In this document: positions 51,719-60,069 of the stretch, in pieces
Position numbering within the stretch: the first letter of the stretch is position 1
Layout of the letters: each line of letters begins with the position of its first letter
Origin: Anaerolineae bacterium
GTDB lineage: Bacteria; Chloroflexota; Anaerolineae; Promineifilales; Promineifilaceae
Direction of reading: 5' to 3'
Assembly: GCA_020848035.1 (NCBI GenBank)
Contig: JADLAX010000030.1
Coordinates: forward strand, 82,817-146,816
DNA: 64,000 nt
Translations under genes and position numbers: made by a program
Notes under the pieces: model-generated
The model's input: the letters and a program-made list of their open reading frames with translations, nothing else
What the model was told of the DNA's origin: nothing
Databases searched by the model: none

Positions 51719-52431
51719 CAGCTCAGCCTTTTCCAGTAGGTGTACGCGGGACGGCCGTAGGTCAACAGGCTGGGAACCGTGACAAAATTAAATTGCTGGG
51801 TCAGCTGGTTTAAAGCCATGTCTAAAGCCTCTAACATCGGTTCACGGTTAAACTGCGGTTTGGCCAGCCGACTTTTGTAGATGGCATCGTGCAGCAAAAC
51901 AATGCAGCCCGGCCGGACTTTTTCAATTAATCGATTGGCCATCTCAGTCGGCGTTTGCACCAGCCAATCCTGGGCAGTCACATTCCAACCGATTACCTCA
52001 TAGCGCAGCCAGAACAGGTCCAGGCGCGAGGTGAAGTTCTGGTGCCCGTGCGGTGGACGAAACAGGCGCGCTCCGTTCAGGTTCAACGCCAGCTCAGCCC
52101 GCCGAACCTCATCCCACCGCTGCCGGCGATCAATTTCGATGAACGATGGGTGACTCCAGGAGTGATTGCCAATAACGTGCCCGGCTTCCCGCACCTGCTG
52201 CACCACCGCTTTGTGCTTCTCGGCCCCTTCGCCCACCATAAAAAAGGTGGCGTTTATCCGGTACTGAGCCAGTAAGTTGAGCAGCAGCGGTGTGTAGTAA
52301 GGATGTGGCCCATCATCAAACGTGAGCGCCACCACCGGATGGATGGTTTGCACGTGGGTAATGGTGTCAAAAAGTTTGGGGACCGAGTGTTTACGGATGG
52401 ACCTGAGGGTTTTTCGCACTTTGCTGTTCAT
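51718..52431 (-). CDS. Polysaccharide deacetylase (NodB fold)
   Basis: Protein of 237 residues. NodB motifs: VVALTFDDGPHPYYTP (motif 1), NHSWSHPSF (motif 2), LFRPPHGHQN (motif 3), a Trp-containing motif 4 (VTAQDWLVQ) and VLLHDAIYK (motif 5). These are the metal-dependent N-deacetylases acting on chitooligosaccharide, peptidoglycan or exopolysaccharide GlcNAc. No clear signal peptide is seen. It overlaps the GT2 gene upstream by 41 bases and the glycosidase gene by one base, implying strict translational coupling. Confidence 0.9.
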   Translation of the reverse strand: MNSKVRKTLRSIRKHSVPKLFDTITHVQTIHPVVALTFDDGPHPYYTPLLLNLLAQYRINATFFMVGEGAEKHKAVVQQVREAGHVIGNHSWSHPSFIEIDRRQRWDEVRRAELALNLNGARLFRPPHGHQNFTSRLDLFWLRYEVIGWNVTAQDWLVQTPTEMANRLIEKVRPGCIVLLHDAIYKSRLAKPQFNREPMLEALDMALNQLTQQFNFVTVPSLLTYGRPAYTYWKRLS

Positions 52432-53344
52432 GGTATATCGTTGGGTTTATTGTTGTGGGTAAGTTTGGGGTTAACTTTTGTCCGGTCGCCACGGCCGGAT
52501 CCGATCGGTACAAGATGGCCCCTTGTGTGAGCCCCACCTGCCAACCCAGCTGAAAAACGAGCTTGTGGGTGGGGCCTTGCCGGATGAGGCGCTTGGCCAG
52601 CCTGATCCAGTCTAGCCAATATCTACGCCACGCTTTGGGAATGCGATCCGGGCCGCGATACCGTTTGTACAGCCAGGTGTTGTACCTGGCCCAACTGCGC
52701 CCCTGGTAAAAAATGCGCGGCCACTTTTCGCCATTGCGGATGTAAATGAGCGCCTCGGGAATAAACTTCAGTTCAATCCCCCGCTGTTGAATTCTCAGGC
52801 AGTAGTCGGTGTCTTGCAGGCGGCGTAGGGATTCGTCAAAACCGCCGATGGCATGGTGTACCGCTTTGTGAACCCCCAGGCCACAGCCGCCCGCGTGGCA
52901 GGCGTAGGGTGGGTACCACAGCTGCTGTAACCCGGTCGCCTGGTTACCCTTCAGGTATGCCTGCTCTTTCTGGCTGTTTAGCTGCGTGTAGTCAAATGCT
53001 GAGGCGATGAACTGGTGCTGCTGTAACGCTTCACCGACGGCGGCCAGCCAGCCGGGGGCGACTACGTCGTCGGCGTCTATAAAAACCACGGCATCGGCCT
53101 GAGCGGCCGTTACGCCCACATTCCGGGCATAAGACGCACCGCGTTTGGCCGAGGCATCCAGAATGTGCAGGGTGGGGATTTTGCTCCGGTACTGCGCGGC
53201 GATGTCGCGCGTGTTGTCGGTGGAGCCGTTGTCGGCCAGGAGCAATTCCCAGGGCTGGTCCCAGGTTTGCCCGGCCAGGGCGTCTAGCTGGGCCGCCAAC
53301 GTCTTGCCGCCGTTGTAGCAGGGGATGATCACAGTGAGCTTCAT
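52391..53344 (-). CDS. GT2-family glycosyltransferase
   Basis: Protein of 317 residues. MKLTVIIPCYNGGKTL at 53344 is the start, one base after the Wzt stop; MENK four codons earlier would overlap. GT-A marks: ADNGSTDNTRDIAAQY, KRGASYARNVG, the DXD in VVFIDADDVVAPGW, and GGFDESLRRLQDTDYCLRI. The C-terminal 40 residues run over the start of the deacetylase gene. The donor is unknown. Confidence 0.89.
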   Translation of the reverse strand: MKLTVIIPCYNGGKTLAAQLDALAGQTWDQPWELLLADNGSTDNTRDIAAQYRSKIPTLHILDASAKRGASYARNVGVTAAQADAVVFIDADDVVAPGWLAAVGEALQQHQFIASAFDYTQLNSQKEQAYLKGNQATGLQQLWYPPYACHAGGCGLGVHKAVHHAIGGFDESLRRLQDTDYCLRIQQRGIELKFIPEALIYIRNGEKWPRIFYQGRSWARYNTWLYKRYRGPDRIPKAWRRYWLDWIRLAKRLIRQGPTHKLVFQLGWQVGLTQGAILYRSDPAVATGQKLTPNLPTTINPTIYHEQQSAKNPQVHP

Positions 53345-53345
53345 C

Positions 53346-54650
53346 TTATTTTCCATTGGGATAATATTGGGTGTTCCATTCGAGCAACGGCCGTACCAGC
53401 CCCGGCATTGTTCCGGCATAATCCCCCCGGGCCGAGTCCCCTTCCAGGCTGTCTACCACGTGAAACGCCACCGCATCCGGTTCCAAAAACTGCTGGATAA
53501 TCGGCTCCAGGGTCATCATCGACACCTGCACAAAAACCATGCCCTCCGCCAGCAGGTTGCCGGGCACCTCGGCTTTGCTAATGTAGCGGCCAGACGGCCG
53601 TTCCCTCCCGCGCCACTCTGGGTCCAAATCATTGGCAATAAACAGCTTGATGCCTTCTTCATTCACAAAGTGGAAGTGCGGCAGGAGCTTATAGCCGGGT
53701 TCCAGCACGTCGTACTCCATCTCGACGGTAAACGGGTAACGGATGTCGATGGCGTCGGTTGGCTCGCCGTTTTCACTGCGGATGTACACCCCGCGCAGCC
53801 GGGTGATGCTGCCGCTGGGGGCGCTTTGGGGATCGGTCCATTCGCGAGCGGCCGTTGTGCCCAGCCCAGACTGCATGTACGAAGCCACAACTTTGTGCGA
53901 TAAACCGTCAGCGACTACCTGCCCTTGCTCCAGCAAGATGGCCCGTGGGCACAGCCGGGTTACGGACGCCATGTTGTGCGAAACAAAAATCACCGTACGG
54001 CCGCCGTGGCTCACATCCTCCATCTTGTTCAAACACTTGCGCTGAAACCGGGCATCGCCCACCGACAGCACCTCGTCGACCAGCAGAATTTCCGGGTCCA
54101 GGTGGGCGGCCACGGCAAAGGCCAGGCGCACCCGCATTCCGCTGGAGTAATGCTTCACCGGCGTGTCGATAAACTTTTCCACTTCGGCAAAAGCAACAAT
54201 CTCGTCAAAGGCGCGGTCGATTTCAAACCGCTTCATGCCCAGAATCGCCCCGTTGAGGTACACATTCTCGCGGCCGGTCAGCTCTGGATGGAAACCGGTG
54301 CCCACCTCCAGCAGCGAACCTACCCGGCCATGAATCCGGGCAATGCCCTCGGTTGGTTCGGTGATGCGTGACAGCACCTTGAGCAGCGTGCTTTTCCCGG
54401 CCCCGTTCCGGCCAATCAGCCCCACCACCTCGCCATGCTTCACGGTAAACGAGACGTCTTTCAGCGCCCAGATTTCCTCGTGCAAATCGGCCGCGCCGGT
54501 AGATTGACCTCTAAGCAGATCGCGCGCCCGGCGTACCGGGGCTTTAACCGCGCTGCTCAGCGTCTCGCGGATGGTCTGGTACTTCGCCTGCAAGCCGCCA
54601 ATATGGTATTTTTTGCCAATGTCTTCAACTTCGATTGCCACATTTTTCAT
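53346..54650 (-). CDS. wzt: Polysaccharide ABC exporter ATPase with C-terminal carbohydrate-binding domain
   Basis: Protein of 434 residues. ATPase part: GLIGRNGAGKST (Walker A, near 78), the elongated GTGFHPELTGRENVYLNGAI typical of Wzt/TagH/RfbE, signature HYSSGMRVRLAFAVA, Walker B EILLVDEVLSVGD, and switch His in VIFVSHNMASV. Residues about 270-434 form a Wzt-C-like beta domain, which in known systems reads a terminal modification of the finished glycan. It pairs with the permease gene 5 bases upstream. Confidence 0.93.
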   Translation of the reverse strand: MKNVAIEVEDIGKKYHIGGLQAKYQTIRETLSSAVKAPVRRARDLLRGQSTGAADLHEEIWALKDVSFTVKHGEVVGLIGRNGAGKSTLLKVLSRITEPTEGIARIHGRVGSLLEVGTGFHPELTGRENVYLNGAILGMKRFEIDRAFDEIVAFAEVEKFIDTPVKHYSSGMRVRLAFAVAAHLDPEILLVDEVLSVGDARFQRKCLNKMEDVSHGGRTVIFVSHNMASVTRLCPRAILLEQGQVVADGLSHKVVASYMQSGLGTTAAREWTDPQSAPSGSITRLRGVYIRSENGEPTDAIDIRYPFTVEMEYDVLEPGYKLLPHFHFVNEEGIKLFIANDLDPEWRGRERPSGRYISKAEVPGNLLAEGMVFVQVSMMTLEPIIQQFLEPDAVAFHVVDSLEGDSARGDYAGTMPGLVRPLLEWNTQYYPNGK

Positions 54651-54655
54651 GCTTG

Positions 54656-55531
54656 TTACACCACATCCGCAAAGGTTTTTTCCATGCGCCGGAAGTAATA
54701 CGCCCCGCTTGTTAACAGCACCAACGAAGTAACGGCCGAAACCGCCAACATCGCGCCGGGCGGGGCAGGGGTATTGAGCAGCGTCCAGCGAAAGCCTTCA
54801 ACGACACCGGCCATGGGGTTCAGGCCGTACACCACCCGCCACGCCTCGGGAATGAGCGAGCTGGGGTAGGCAATGGGCGTGGCAAACAGCCAGAACTGCA
54901 CCAAAAACGGCACCACGTGGCGCACGTCGCGGAACTGCACGTTCATGGCCGACAGCCACAGCCCAACGCCCAGCGAAGTGGTCACGGCCAACAGCAGAAA
55001 CAGAGGCAGCCAGAGCACATTGAGGGTCAGGCTCACGGAAAACCCGGCGATGTTAAAGACGTGATAGCCCAGAACCATCAGCAGCAGCACCAGAAAAGCG
55101 AGAATAAAGTCCACAATGCCAGAAACGGCCGCTGCCGTGGGCAAAACCAGGCGCGGGAAAAAAATCTTCTTGATCATGTTGGCGTTGGTCACCAGGCTGT
55201 TGGCCGAATTGTTCACCCCGTTGGTGAAAAATTGCCACGGTACCAGGGCGGCAAAGTTCCACAGCGGGTAGGGAATATCATCCGACGGCATGTCGGCCAG
55301 GCGGCCAAAAAAGAGACTAAAGACCACCATGTTCATGAATGGCACAATAATCGCCCAGGCCGCGCCCAGCACGGTCTGCTTGTACCGCACCTTAATATCG
55401 CGCCAGATGAAGAAATAAAACAGCTCGCGAAACTGCCACACTTCATCCAGCCGCAGCGAGACCCAGCCGCGCGACGGCTTGATGATGGTGACGGGGATGT
55501 CAGTCAGCGGTGAGGTACTGCTCGATGTCAT
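54656..55531 (-). CDS. wzm: Polysaccharide ABC exporter permease
   Basis: Protein of 291 residues, ABC-2 type with about six helices. Marks: WQFRELFYFFIWRDIKVRYK, QTVLGAAWAIIVPFMNMVVF and RDVRHVVPFLVQFWLFATPI. ATG 55531 (MTSSSTSPLTDIPV) with AAGGA 5 bases upstream is used; the longer frame runs far into the epimerase gene. It overlaps that gene by 32 bases. With Wzt it exports a completed polymer from an undecaprenyl carrier. Confidence 0.92.
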   Translation of the reverse strand: MTSSSTSPLTDIPVTIIKPSRGWVSLRLDEVWQFRELFYFFIWRDIKVRYKQTVLGAAWAIIVPFMNMVVFSLFFGRLADMPSDDIPYPLWNFAALVPWQFFTNGVNNSANSLVTNANMIKKIFFPRLVLPTAAAVSGIVDFILAFLVLLLMVLGYHVFNIAGFSVSLTLNVLWLPLFLLLAVTTSLGVGLWLSAMNVQFRDVRHVVPFLVQFWLFATPIAYPSSLIPEAWRVVYGLNPMAGVVEGFRWTLLNTPAPPGAMLAVSAVTSLVLLTSGAYYFRRMEKTFADVV

Positions 55532-56495
55532 ATTTTTCCTTGACCTTGCCTTCGATCCAACGATATGTGCGGGCCAGCCCGTCTTCCAGGGAGATTTCTG
55601 GTTCCCAGCCCAGCACCTGGCGCAGGCGGGTGTTGTCTGAATTACGGCCGCGTACCCCCTGCGGCCCTTGCACATGTTTCTTGACAATGTTGATGCCGGC
55701 CGCGTCGGCCACCATGTCGGCCAGCTGATTAATGGTCACCATGCGGTCCTGACCCAGGTTGAGCGGCTCGGCGTAGTCGGAGCGCATCAGCTTGTGCAGG
55801 CCCGTAATGCAATCATCGATGTAGCAGAAGGAGCGTGTCTGCTCACCGTCGCCCCAGATTTCCACCTCCGGGTTGCCCGTTTGTTTGGCCATAGCGATTT
55901 TGCGGCACATCGCGGCAGGCGCTTTTTCACGGCCGCCTTCCCAGGTGCCCAGCGGGCCAAAAATGTTGTGGAAGCGCACAATGCGCACTTCCATGTCGTG
56001 GTCTTCGCCGTAGTGGGTACAGAGATGTTCGGTGACCAATTTTTCCCAGCCATAGGCGTCTTGCGGTTGGGCCGGGTAGGCGTCTTCTTCACGCAGCGGG
56101 GCGATGGTGGTTTCCATTTGTTTGTATTCGGGGTAGATGCAGGCCGACGAAGTGAACAGGTAGCGCTGGACGCCATTCTCGCGGGCCGCGTCGATGGTAT
56201 GCACGTTAATCAGCAGGTTGTTGTGCAAAATCTGCGAATGGTTGGCCGAGATAAAGCCCATGCCGCCCATGTCGGCCGCCAGGGCATACAGTTCATCGAT
56301 ATCTTCGGTGGCGGCCAGGCAGTTTTGCCAACGGCGTAAATCCAGCAGCGCAAATTCATCAGCCTTGGTTGCCGCAAATTCTGGTTCTTTAATGTCGACG
56401 CCACGCACCCAGTACCCTTTTTGTTTAAGAAAGGCAACCAGGTGGTGACCAATAAATCCGCCTGCGCCAGTTACAAGCACTCTTTTGTTTGCCAT
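55500..56495 (-). CDS. GDP-mannose 3,5-epimerase, plant-GME-like
   Basis: Protein of 331 residues, extended short-chain dehydrogenase. TGAGGFIGHHL binds NAD. The GME signature AADMGGMGFISANHS is present, as are the catalytic Cys119 in SSACIYPE, Tyr148/Lys152 in QDAYGWEK, and Lys191 in GGREKAPAA. RFHNIFGPLGTWEGG and GVRGRNSDN also match plant GME. The plant enzyme makes GDP-L-galactose and GDP-L-gulose. AGGAG lies 6 bases before ATG 56495. It is the first structural gene of the locus after the long leader. Confidence 0.9.
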   Translation of the reverse strand: MANKRVLVTGAGGFIGHHLVAFLKQKGYWVRGVDIKEPEFAATKADEFALLDLRRWQNCLAATEDIDELYALAADMGGMGFISANHSQILHNNLLINVHTIDAARENGVQRYLFTSSACIYPEYKQMETTIAPLREEDAYPAQPQDAYGWEKLVTEHLCTHYGEDHDMEVRIVRFHNIFGPLGTWEGGREKAPAAMCRKIAMAKQTGNPEVEIWGDGEQTRSFCYIDDCITGLHKLMRSDYAEPLNLGQDRMVTINQLADMVADAAGINIVKKHVQGPQGVRGRNSDNTRLRQVLGWEPEISLEDGLARTYRWIEGKVKEKYDIEQYLTAD

Positions 56496-57376
56496 GTCTT
56501 ACTCCTATTTTGTTTACAGGTGACTTTGCCAAAAAGTCACAGATTTCACTCACAGCTCGGATTTTTCTTTGGGCTTCCGGGCGTCTGCGCAATTTTTGGC
56601 TCTACCTATTTTGGTTTTGTCGATTGTTTATGGGGGAGGATTCAGGCAGGCTCCGCCGTTGACTGCCGGGGCATCCAATTTAAAAGCCTGGAACGAAGGG
56701 CGGTCAGCGGTTTACTGGGGTGGGGGGCAGGGAACGGCCGTTTACCATCCCGTACGCCCATGCACACCCCCGTGTCAGCGATAGCCAAAGTAAAACCTTG
56801 CCTGAAAGGTTTCGGTGGCTTCTTGTATGTATGGTTCCCGGAGCGTTGGCTACAACAGGACCCATTTTTGTTTTATGTCTACAAAATTGTGATGGTGTAA
56901 TGAAGCGACCCTGACCACGCGTTTGTCGCGGTCGCCGATTTGAACCTTGATACTTGCTAATACTTTAGCGGGGTAACTTTCTCTAGTGACTACGGCAAGA
57001 AGGATTCGTTAACCTGTCTGGTTGTTAGCGATCTTGCTTGGGTACCGAGAATACGTTGAGGGAATCGGTGGATGGACAAGGGTTTCAAAGGTGGCCCTTC
57101 CCGGCAAATTCTTCCAAAGTCGTAGCGTTTTGCGCCTATACCACAACTTTTAAGCTATGGCGGCAAGCTTACAGTTTGTCTTACGATTTTGTTACCGCAT
57201 TGCGTTTAGCTGCCGATTTAGATCGCTTTTCTCCTTCAATTTTTGCTCCTTTCCAGAGGTGAATCTTACAACAAACCTTTTCTAAACGTTTCTGCGTGGA
57301 GGGAGTGCGTAAGGTTACAGACAGAAACGGCCGTGTTCCATCCGCACAACACACCACCCGCTTTAACCACAAAGGC
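56496..57376 (-). other. Long leader (881 bases) between the NusG-like gene and the polysaccharide genes
   Basis: No convincing gene on either strand; the open frame on the plus strand at 56421-56900 has no ribosome site and low-complexity composition. Visible structures: a 7-bp hairpin GTGACTT/AAGTCAC at 56520-56540, a stronger imperfect hairpin at 56905-56935 (GCGACC with GGTCGC outside, CGCG inside), and ACGGCCGT at 56734 and 57327. RfaH/LoaP-type factors act on such leaders. It could hold the loading site and conditional terminators, but no ops-like consensus can be named. Confidence 0.45.
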
Positions 57377-57970
57377 CTAATGCCTGATGCGGCGGCCACG
57401 GCCCCGGGTGCGCCGGGGCCGCTTTTGCGGTTTGGCGGCGGCCTCGGCCACTATTTCCAGGTCGGTGGCCTGAAGCTGGACCCGGCGGTGGTAGTCTAAA
57501 ACTTGCAGCAGCACGTGGACCCGGCGGCTGGGGCGGGTGGGGCCTTCAAAGACAGCCACCATGTCGCGCAGCGGCCCCTGCGTGATGCGCACCGTGTCGC
57601 CCGGCTGAAAGCCGGGGTCGGCTTGTGCCCCGGCTGAGGCTTGCCCATTTAACTCTTGCAGCCGTGTTTTGATGAGCCAGATGACGTCTGCGGGCAGGTG
57701 CGCTGGCTGGCTGCCGCTGGTAACGATATGGCACAGTCCGGGAATCCAGCGCCAGGTAGAGGCTGGCACCTCGTCCAAATTGGCGGCCATAAACAAATAG
57801 CCGGGAAAAAATGGCGCTGTGATTGTTTGGTTGTTTTCTTGGGTGGTTATTTCGGGGAGGAAAATCTCAAACCCGGACTGTTCCAGGGCAGCAGCGACTT
57901 TATACTCAGCCTTTGGTTTCGTGTGCAGTGCATACCATTGGTGTGTGTTGTTTGTCATTTTTCCGTCCAT
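57377..57970 (-). CDS. NusG paralogue (RfaH/LoaP/UpxY-type transcription elongation factor)
   Basis: Protein of 197 residues. NGN domain at about 8-110: QWYALHTKPKAEYKVAAALE, IFLPEITTQE, APFFPGYLFMAANLDE, WRWIPGLCHIVTSGSQPAHL. KOW domain at about 130-178: FQPGDTVRITQGPLRDMVAV, FEGPTRPSRRVHVLL. The C-terminus is very basic. The divergence from housekeeping NusG and the position before a 38-kb co-directional sugar locus fit a dedicated antiterminator. ATG 57970 (AAGG about 8 bases before) or 57958 could be the start. Confidence 0.88.
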   Translation of the reverse strand: MDGKMTNNTHQWYALHTKPKAEYKVAAALEQSGFEIFLPEITTQENNQTITAPFFPGYLFMAANLDEVPASTWRWIPGLCHIVTSGSQPAHLPADVIWLIKTRLQELNGQASAGAQADPGFQPGDTVRITQGPLRDMVAVFEGPTRPSRRVHVLLQVLDYHRRVQLQATDLEIVAEAAAKPQKRPRRTRGRGRRIRH

Positions 57971-58000
57971 GAAATCTACCTTGATGCGTGATGTAAACAC

Positions 58001-58190
58001 AACATTCTTGAGGCAAGCTTGCCTGCATGAAGGACTACGCTATTTATTGTTTTGGGAACGCAAAGCGTCACCCTGTAAAAAGGAATCTCCCTATTTATTC
58101 TCAAACCGAGATTTTTCGATATGTGTCTTGATATAAGGGGTAGATACAGATCGGGTATATTTTGCGGCGGCAGACAAAGGGGTTGAAAAA
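58001..58190. other. Intergenic region before the NusG-like gene
   Basis: AT-rich leader for the NusG-like gene. It contains a perfect 14-bp palindrome AGGCAAGCTTGCCT (58011-58024). No confident promoter was found; TATACC and TATATC hexamers lack good -35 partners. Confidence 0.4.
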
Positions 58191-58221
58191 GAAAGGGCCA
58201 ATCTTGCGGATTGACCCTTTC
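58191..58221 (-). terminator. Rho-independent terminator of the GH13 gene
   Basis: GAAAGGGCCAATC (58191-58203) pairs with GATTGACCCTTTC (58209-58221) except for one mismatch. On the minus strand it is followed by TTTTT. It lies 13 bases past the GH13 stop and separates that gene from the polysaccharide locus. Confidence 0.85.
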
Positions 58222-58233
58222 TAAAAAACGAGT

Positions 58234-60024
58234 TTAGGCTCTTAAAAACAGCCGCCCCCAGAGCGGCGGAAGTTGGGTGGTCAAACGGCCGTCTGCCACC
58301 CAAACTTCCGCCTCATTGAGCACATCCCACCAACGGCCGTTGCCCACCGAATCCAGCGTCACCGTTTGCGCCTCGCTGCTGCGGTTGAGCATGACGATGA
58401 CCGACTCGCTCTCATGTTCGCGCTCGAAGGCAAACAGCTGGCGGGTGTCGTCGGTGAGGCGGGTGGTGAAGCGGCCGCGCTGCAAGGCGGGTGAGCTGTT
58501 GCGGATAGCAATGAGGCGGCGGTAATGGTTGTGTAAGTCGTGGTTAAACTGGACGGGAACGGCCGTTTCCCGCGCCGTTCCATCGGGCAGTACCACTTCT
58601 GGTTCATACGTCAGGTCTGGCCAGACCATGGGCTTGCGACAGCACGGATCGTTGGCCCCCCACATGCCCACCTCGTCGCCGTAGTACACCATCGGCGCGC
58701 CCAGGTAGGTCATCTGGAAGATGACAAACAGCTTGTGCCGGGCGATGTCCTCGGCGGTTGGCGCGTCCAGGTTGAGCTGTGCCCCGCTCTGGCCTACTTT
58801 TACCATGTGGTGATAGGCGTCCCAATCGCGGTACACAATTTTGTCCCGGTTGACCATGTGGGTGGCCAGCCGGGCCGTATCGTGGCTGCCGAACAGGTTT
58901 TGCATCACATGCGGCACGCCGGGCGGGTGCATCTGGCGCATGCGGCGCAGCTCGGCGTCGAACTGGCTGGCCGTCAGGCGCTGCTGATCCTGCACAAAAA
59001 ATTCGGCGGCAGCGACGGCAAAGCCGTAGTTCATCGCCGCATCAAACTCGTCGCCCTGGAGATACGGCCGTATATCGTGCAGCATCTCAAAAATCTCGGC
59101 CACCAGGTACGCCTCCGGGTTGATCTGGCGCACGTGCCGCCGCCACTCCTTCCAGAACGGATGGGCCACGCAAAACGCCACGTCCAGCCGCCAGCCGTCA
59201 ATGCCGTCACTGGGGTCGCCGTCGCCGTCTGGGTCCATCCAGCGCTGCGTGGCGGCAAAAATGTATGCCTTTGGCCCGCTAACGATGCCGTTTTCGTCCT
59301 GGTTCAGCTCCGGCAGCTCGTAGCAGTTGAACCAGCCCTGGTGGGCAAACCCTTCGCCTGTGTGCGGGTCGCCCCATGCTTTGATTTTGAACCACTCTTT
59401 AAACCTGGACTGCTGCCGCTTTGCCACCACGTCGCGGAAGGCCCAGCTGTTGAGCCCCATGTGGTTAAACACGCCGTCGATGATGATACGCATGTGGCGT
59501 TGGTGAACGGCCGTAATCAACTCCAGCATCAATTTATCGGCCGAGGTCCACACCCAGGTGCTCGGATCGTCCGGCGTTTCCGTGGCGATGAGCGCCCGGT
59601 CGCCGGCCGGGTCCGGGCCGAGGGTGGGGTCGATGTGATGGTAGGTGGCCCCGTCGTACTTGTGCAGCGATGGCGAGGTAAAGACCGGGTTTAAGTAGAT
59701 CGCGCCGATGCCTAAATCGGCCAGGTAATCCAGGCTGTCGAGGATGCCTTGCAGATCGCCGCCGTAGCGCCGCCGCTGGAGATGGGTCCAGATGGGTTCG
59801 CCAGTGTGCTGTTCGTAAGGCTGCTGGGCATACCAATCGGCCGTCCAGGGGTGGATTTGCCACCGGGGGTTGGACCCGTGCGGGTACGCGCCCTGAATGT
59901 CGTCCAGGGTTGGATCGTTGCTAATGTCACCATTGCGGAACCGCTCGGGGAAAATCTGGTACCAGACAATCCCCTTGGCCCATTCTGGCACAAATTCTGG
60001 TTGAGGGTGAGGTTGGTTTGTCAT
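58234..60024 (-). CDS. GH13 alpha-amylase-family enzyme (neopullulanase/cyclomaltodextrinase-like)
   Basis: Protein of 596 residues, cytoplasmic. Opening PEWAKGIVWYQIFPERFRNG is typical of the neopullulanase subfamily. Conserved regions: DGVFNHMG (183-190), DGWRLDVAF with nucleophile Asp281, VAEIFE with acid/base Glu310, and FGSHDTAR with His381-Asp382. A C-terminal beta domain follows from about 510. It should hydrolyse or transglycosylate short maltodextrins. ATG 60024 is used; the longer frame starts inside a palindromic repeat. It is an independent transcription unit, probably unrelated to the polymer. Confidence 0.9.
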   Translation of the reverse strand: MTNQPHPQPEFVPEWAKGIVWYQIFPERFRNGDISNDPTLDDIQGAYPHGSNPRWQIHPWTADWYAQQPYEQHTGEPIWTHLQRRRYGGDLQGILDSLDYLADLGIGAIYLNPVFTSPSLHKYDGATYHHIDPTLGPDPAGDRALIATETPDDPSTWVWTSADKLMLELITAVHQRHMRIIIDGVFNHMGLNSWAFRDVVAKRQQSRFKEWFKIKAWGDPHTGEGFAHQGWFNCYELPELNQDENGIVSGPKAYIFAATQRWMDPDGDGDPSDGIDGWRLDVAFCVAHPFWKEWRRHVRQINPEAYLVAEIFEMLHDIRPYLQGDEFDAAMNYGFAVAAAEFFVQDQQRLTASQFDAELRRMRQMHPPGVPHVMQNLFGSHDTARLATHMVNRDKIVYRDWDAYHHMVKVGQSGAQLNLDAPTAEDIARHKLFVIFQMTYLGAPMVYYGDEVGMWGANDPCCRKPMVWPDLTYEPEVVLPDGTARETAVPVQFNHDLHNHYRRLIAIRNSSPALQRGRFTTRLTDDTRQLFAFEREHESESVIVMLNRSSEAQTVTLDSVGNGRWWDVLNEAEVWVADGRLTTQLPPLWGRLFLRA

Positions 60025-60038
60025 GGGGTCAATTGTAG

Positions 60039-60069
60039 TGTAGAGACGTTGCATTGCAACGTCTCTACA
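60039..60069. repeat. 31-bp near-perfect palindrome (TGTAGAGACGTTGCA type)
   Basis: TGTAGAGACGTTGCA (60039-60053) and its exact complement (60055-60069) are separated by one base. It covers the stop codon of the oxidoreductase gene. A similar palindrome is at 61992-62016, and a degraded one starts near 62530. Confidence 0.9.

Noticed and set aside
56421..56900. Plus-strand open frame of 159 residues in the long leader
   Set aside because: No ribosome site, no recognisable domain, begins antisense to the epimerase gene and runs through probable regulatory sequence.
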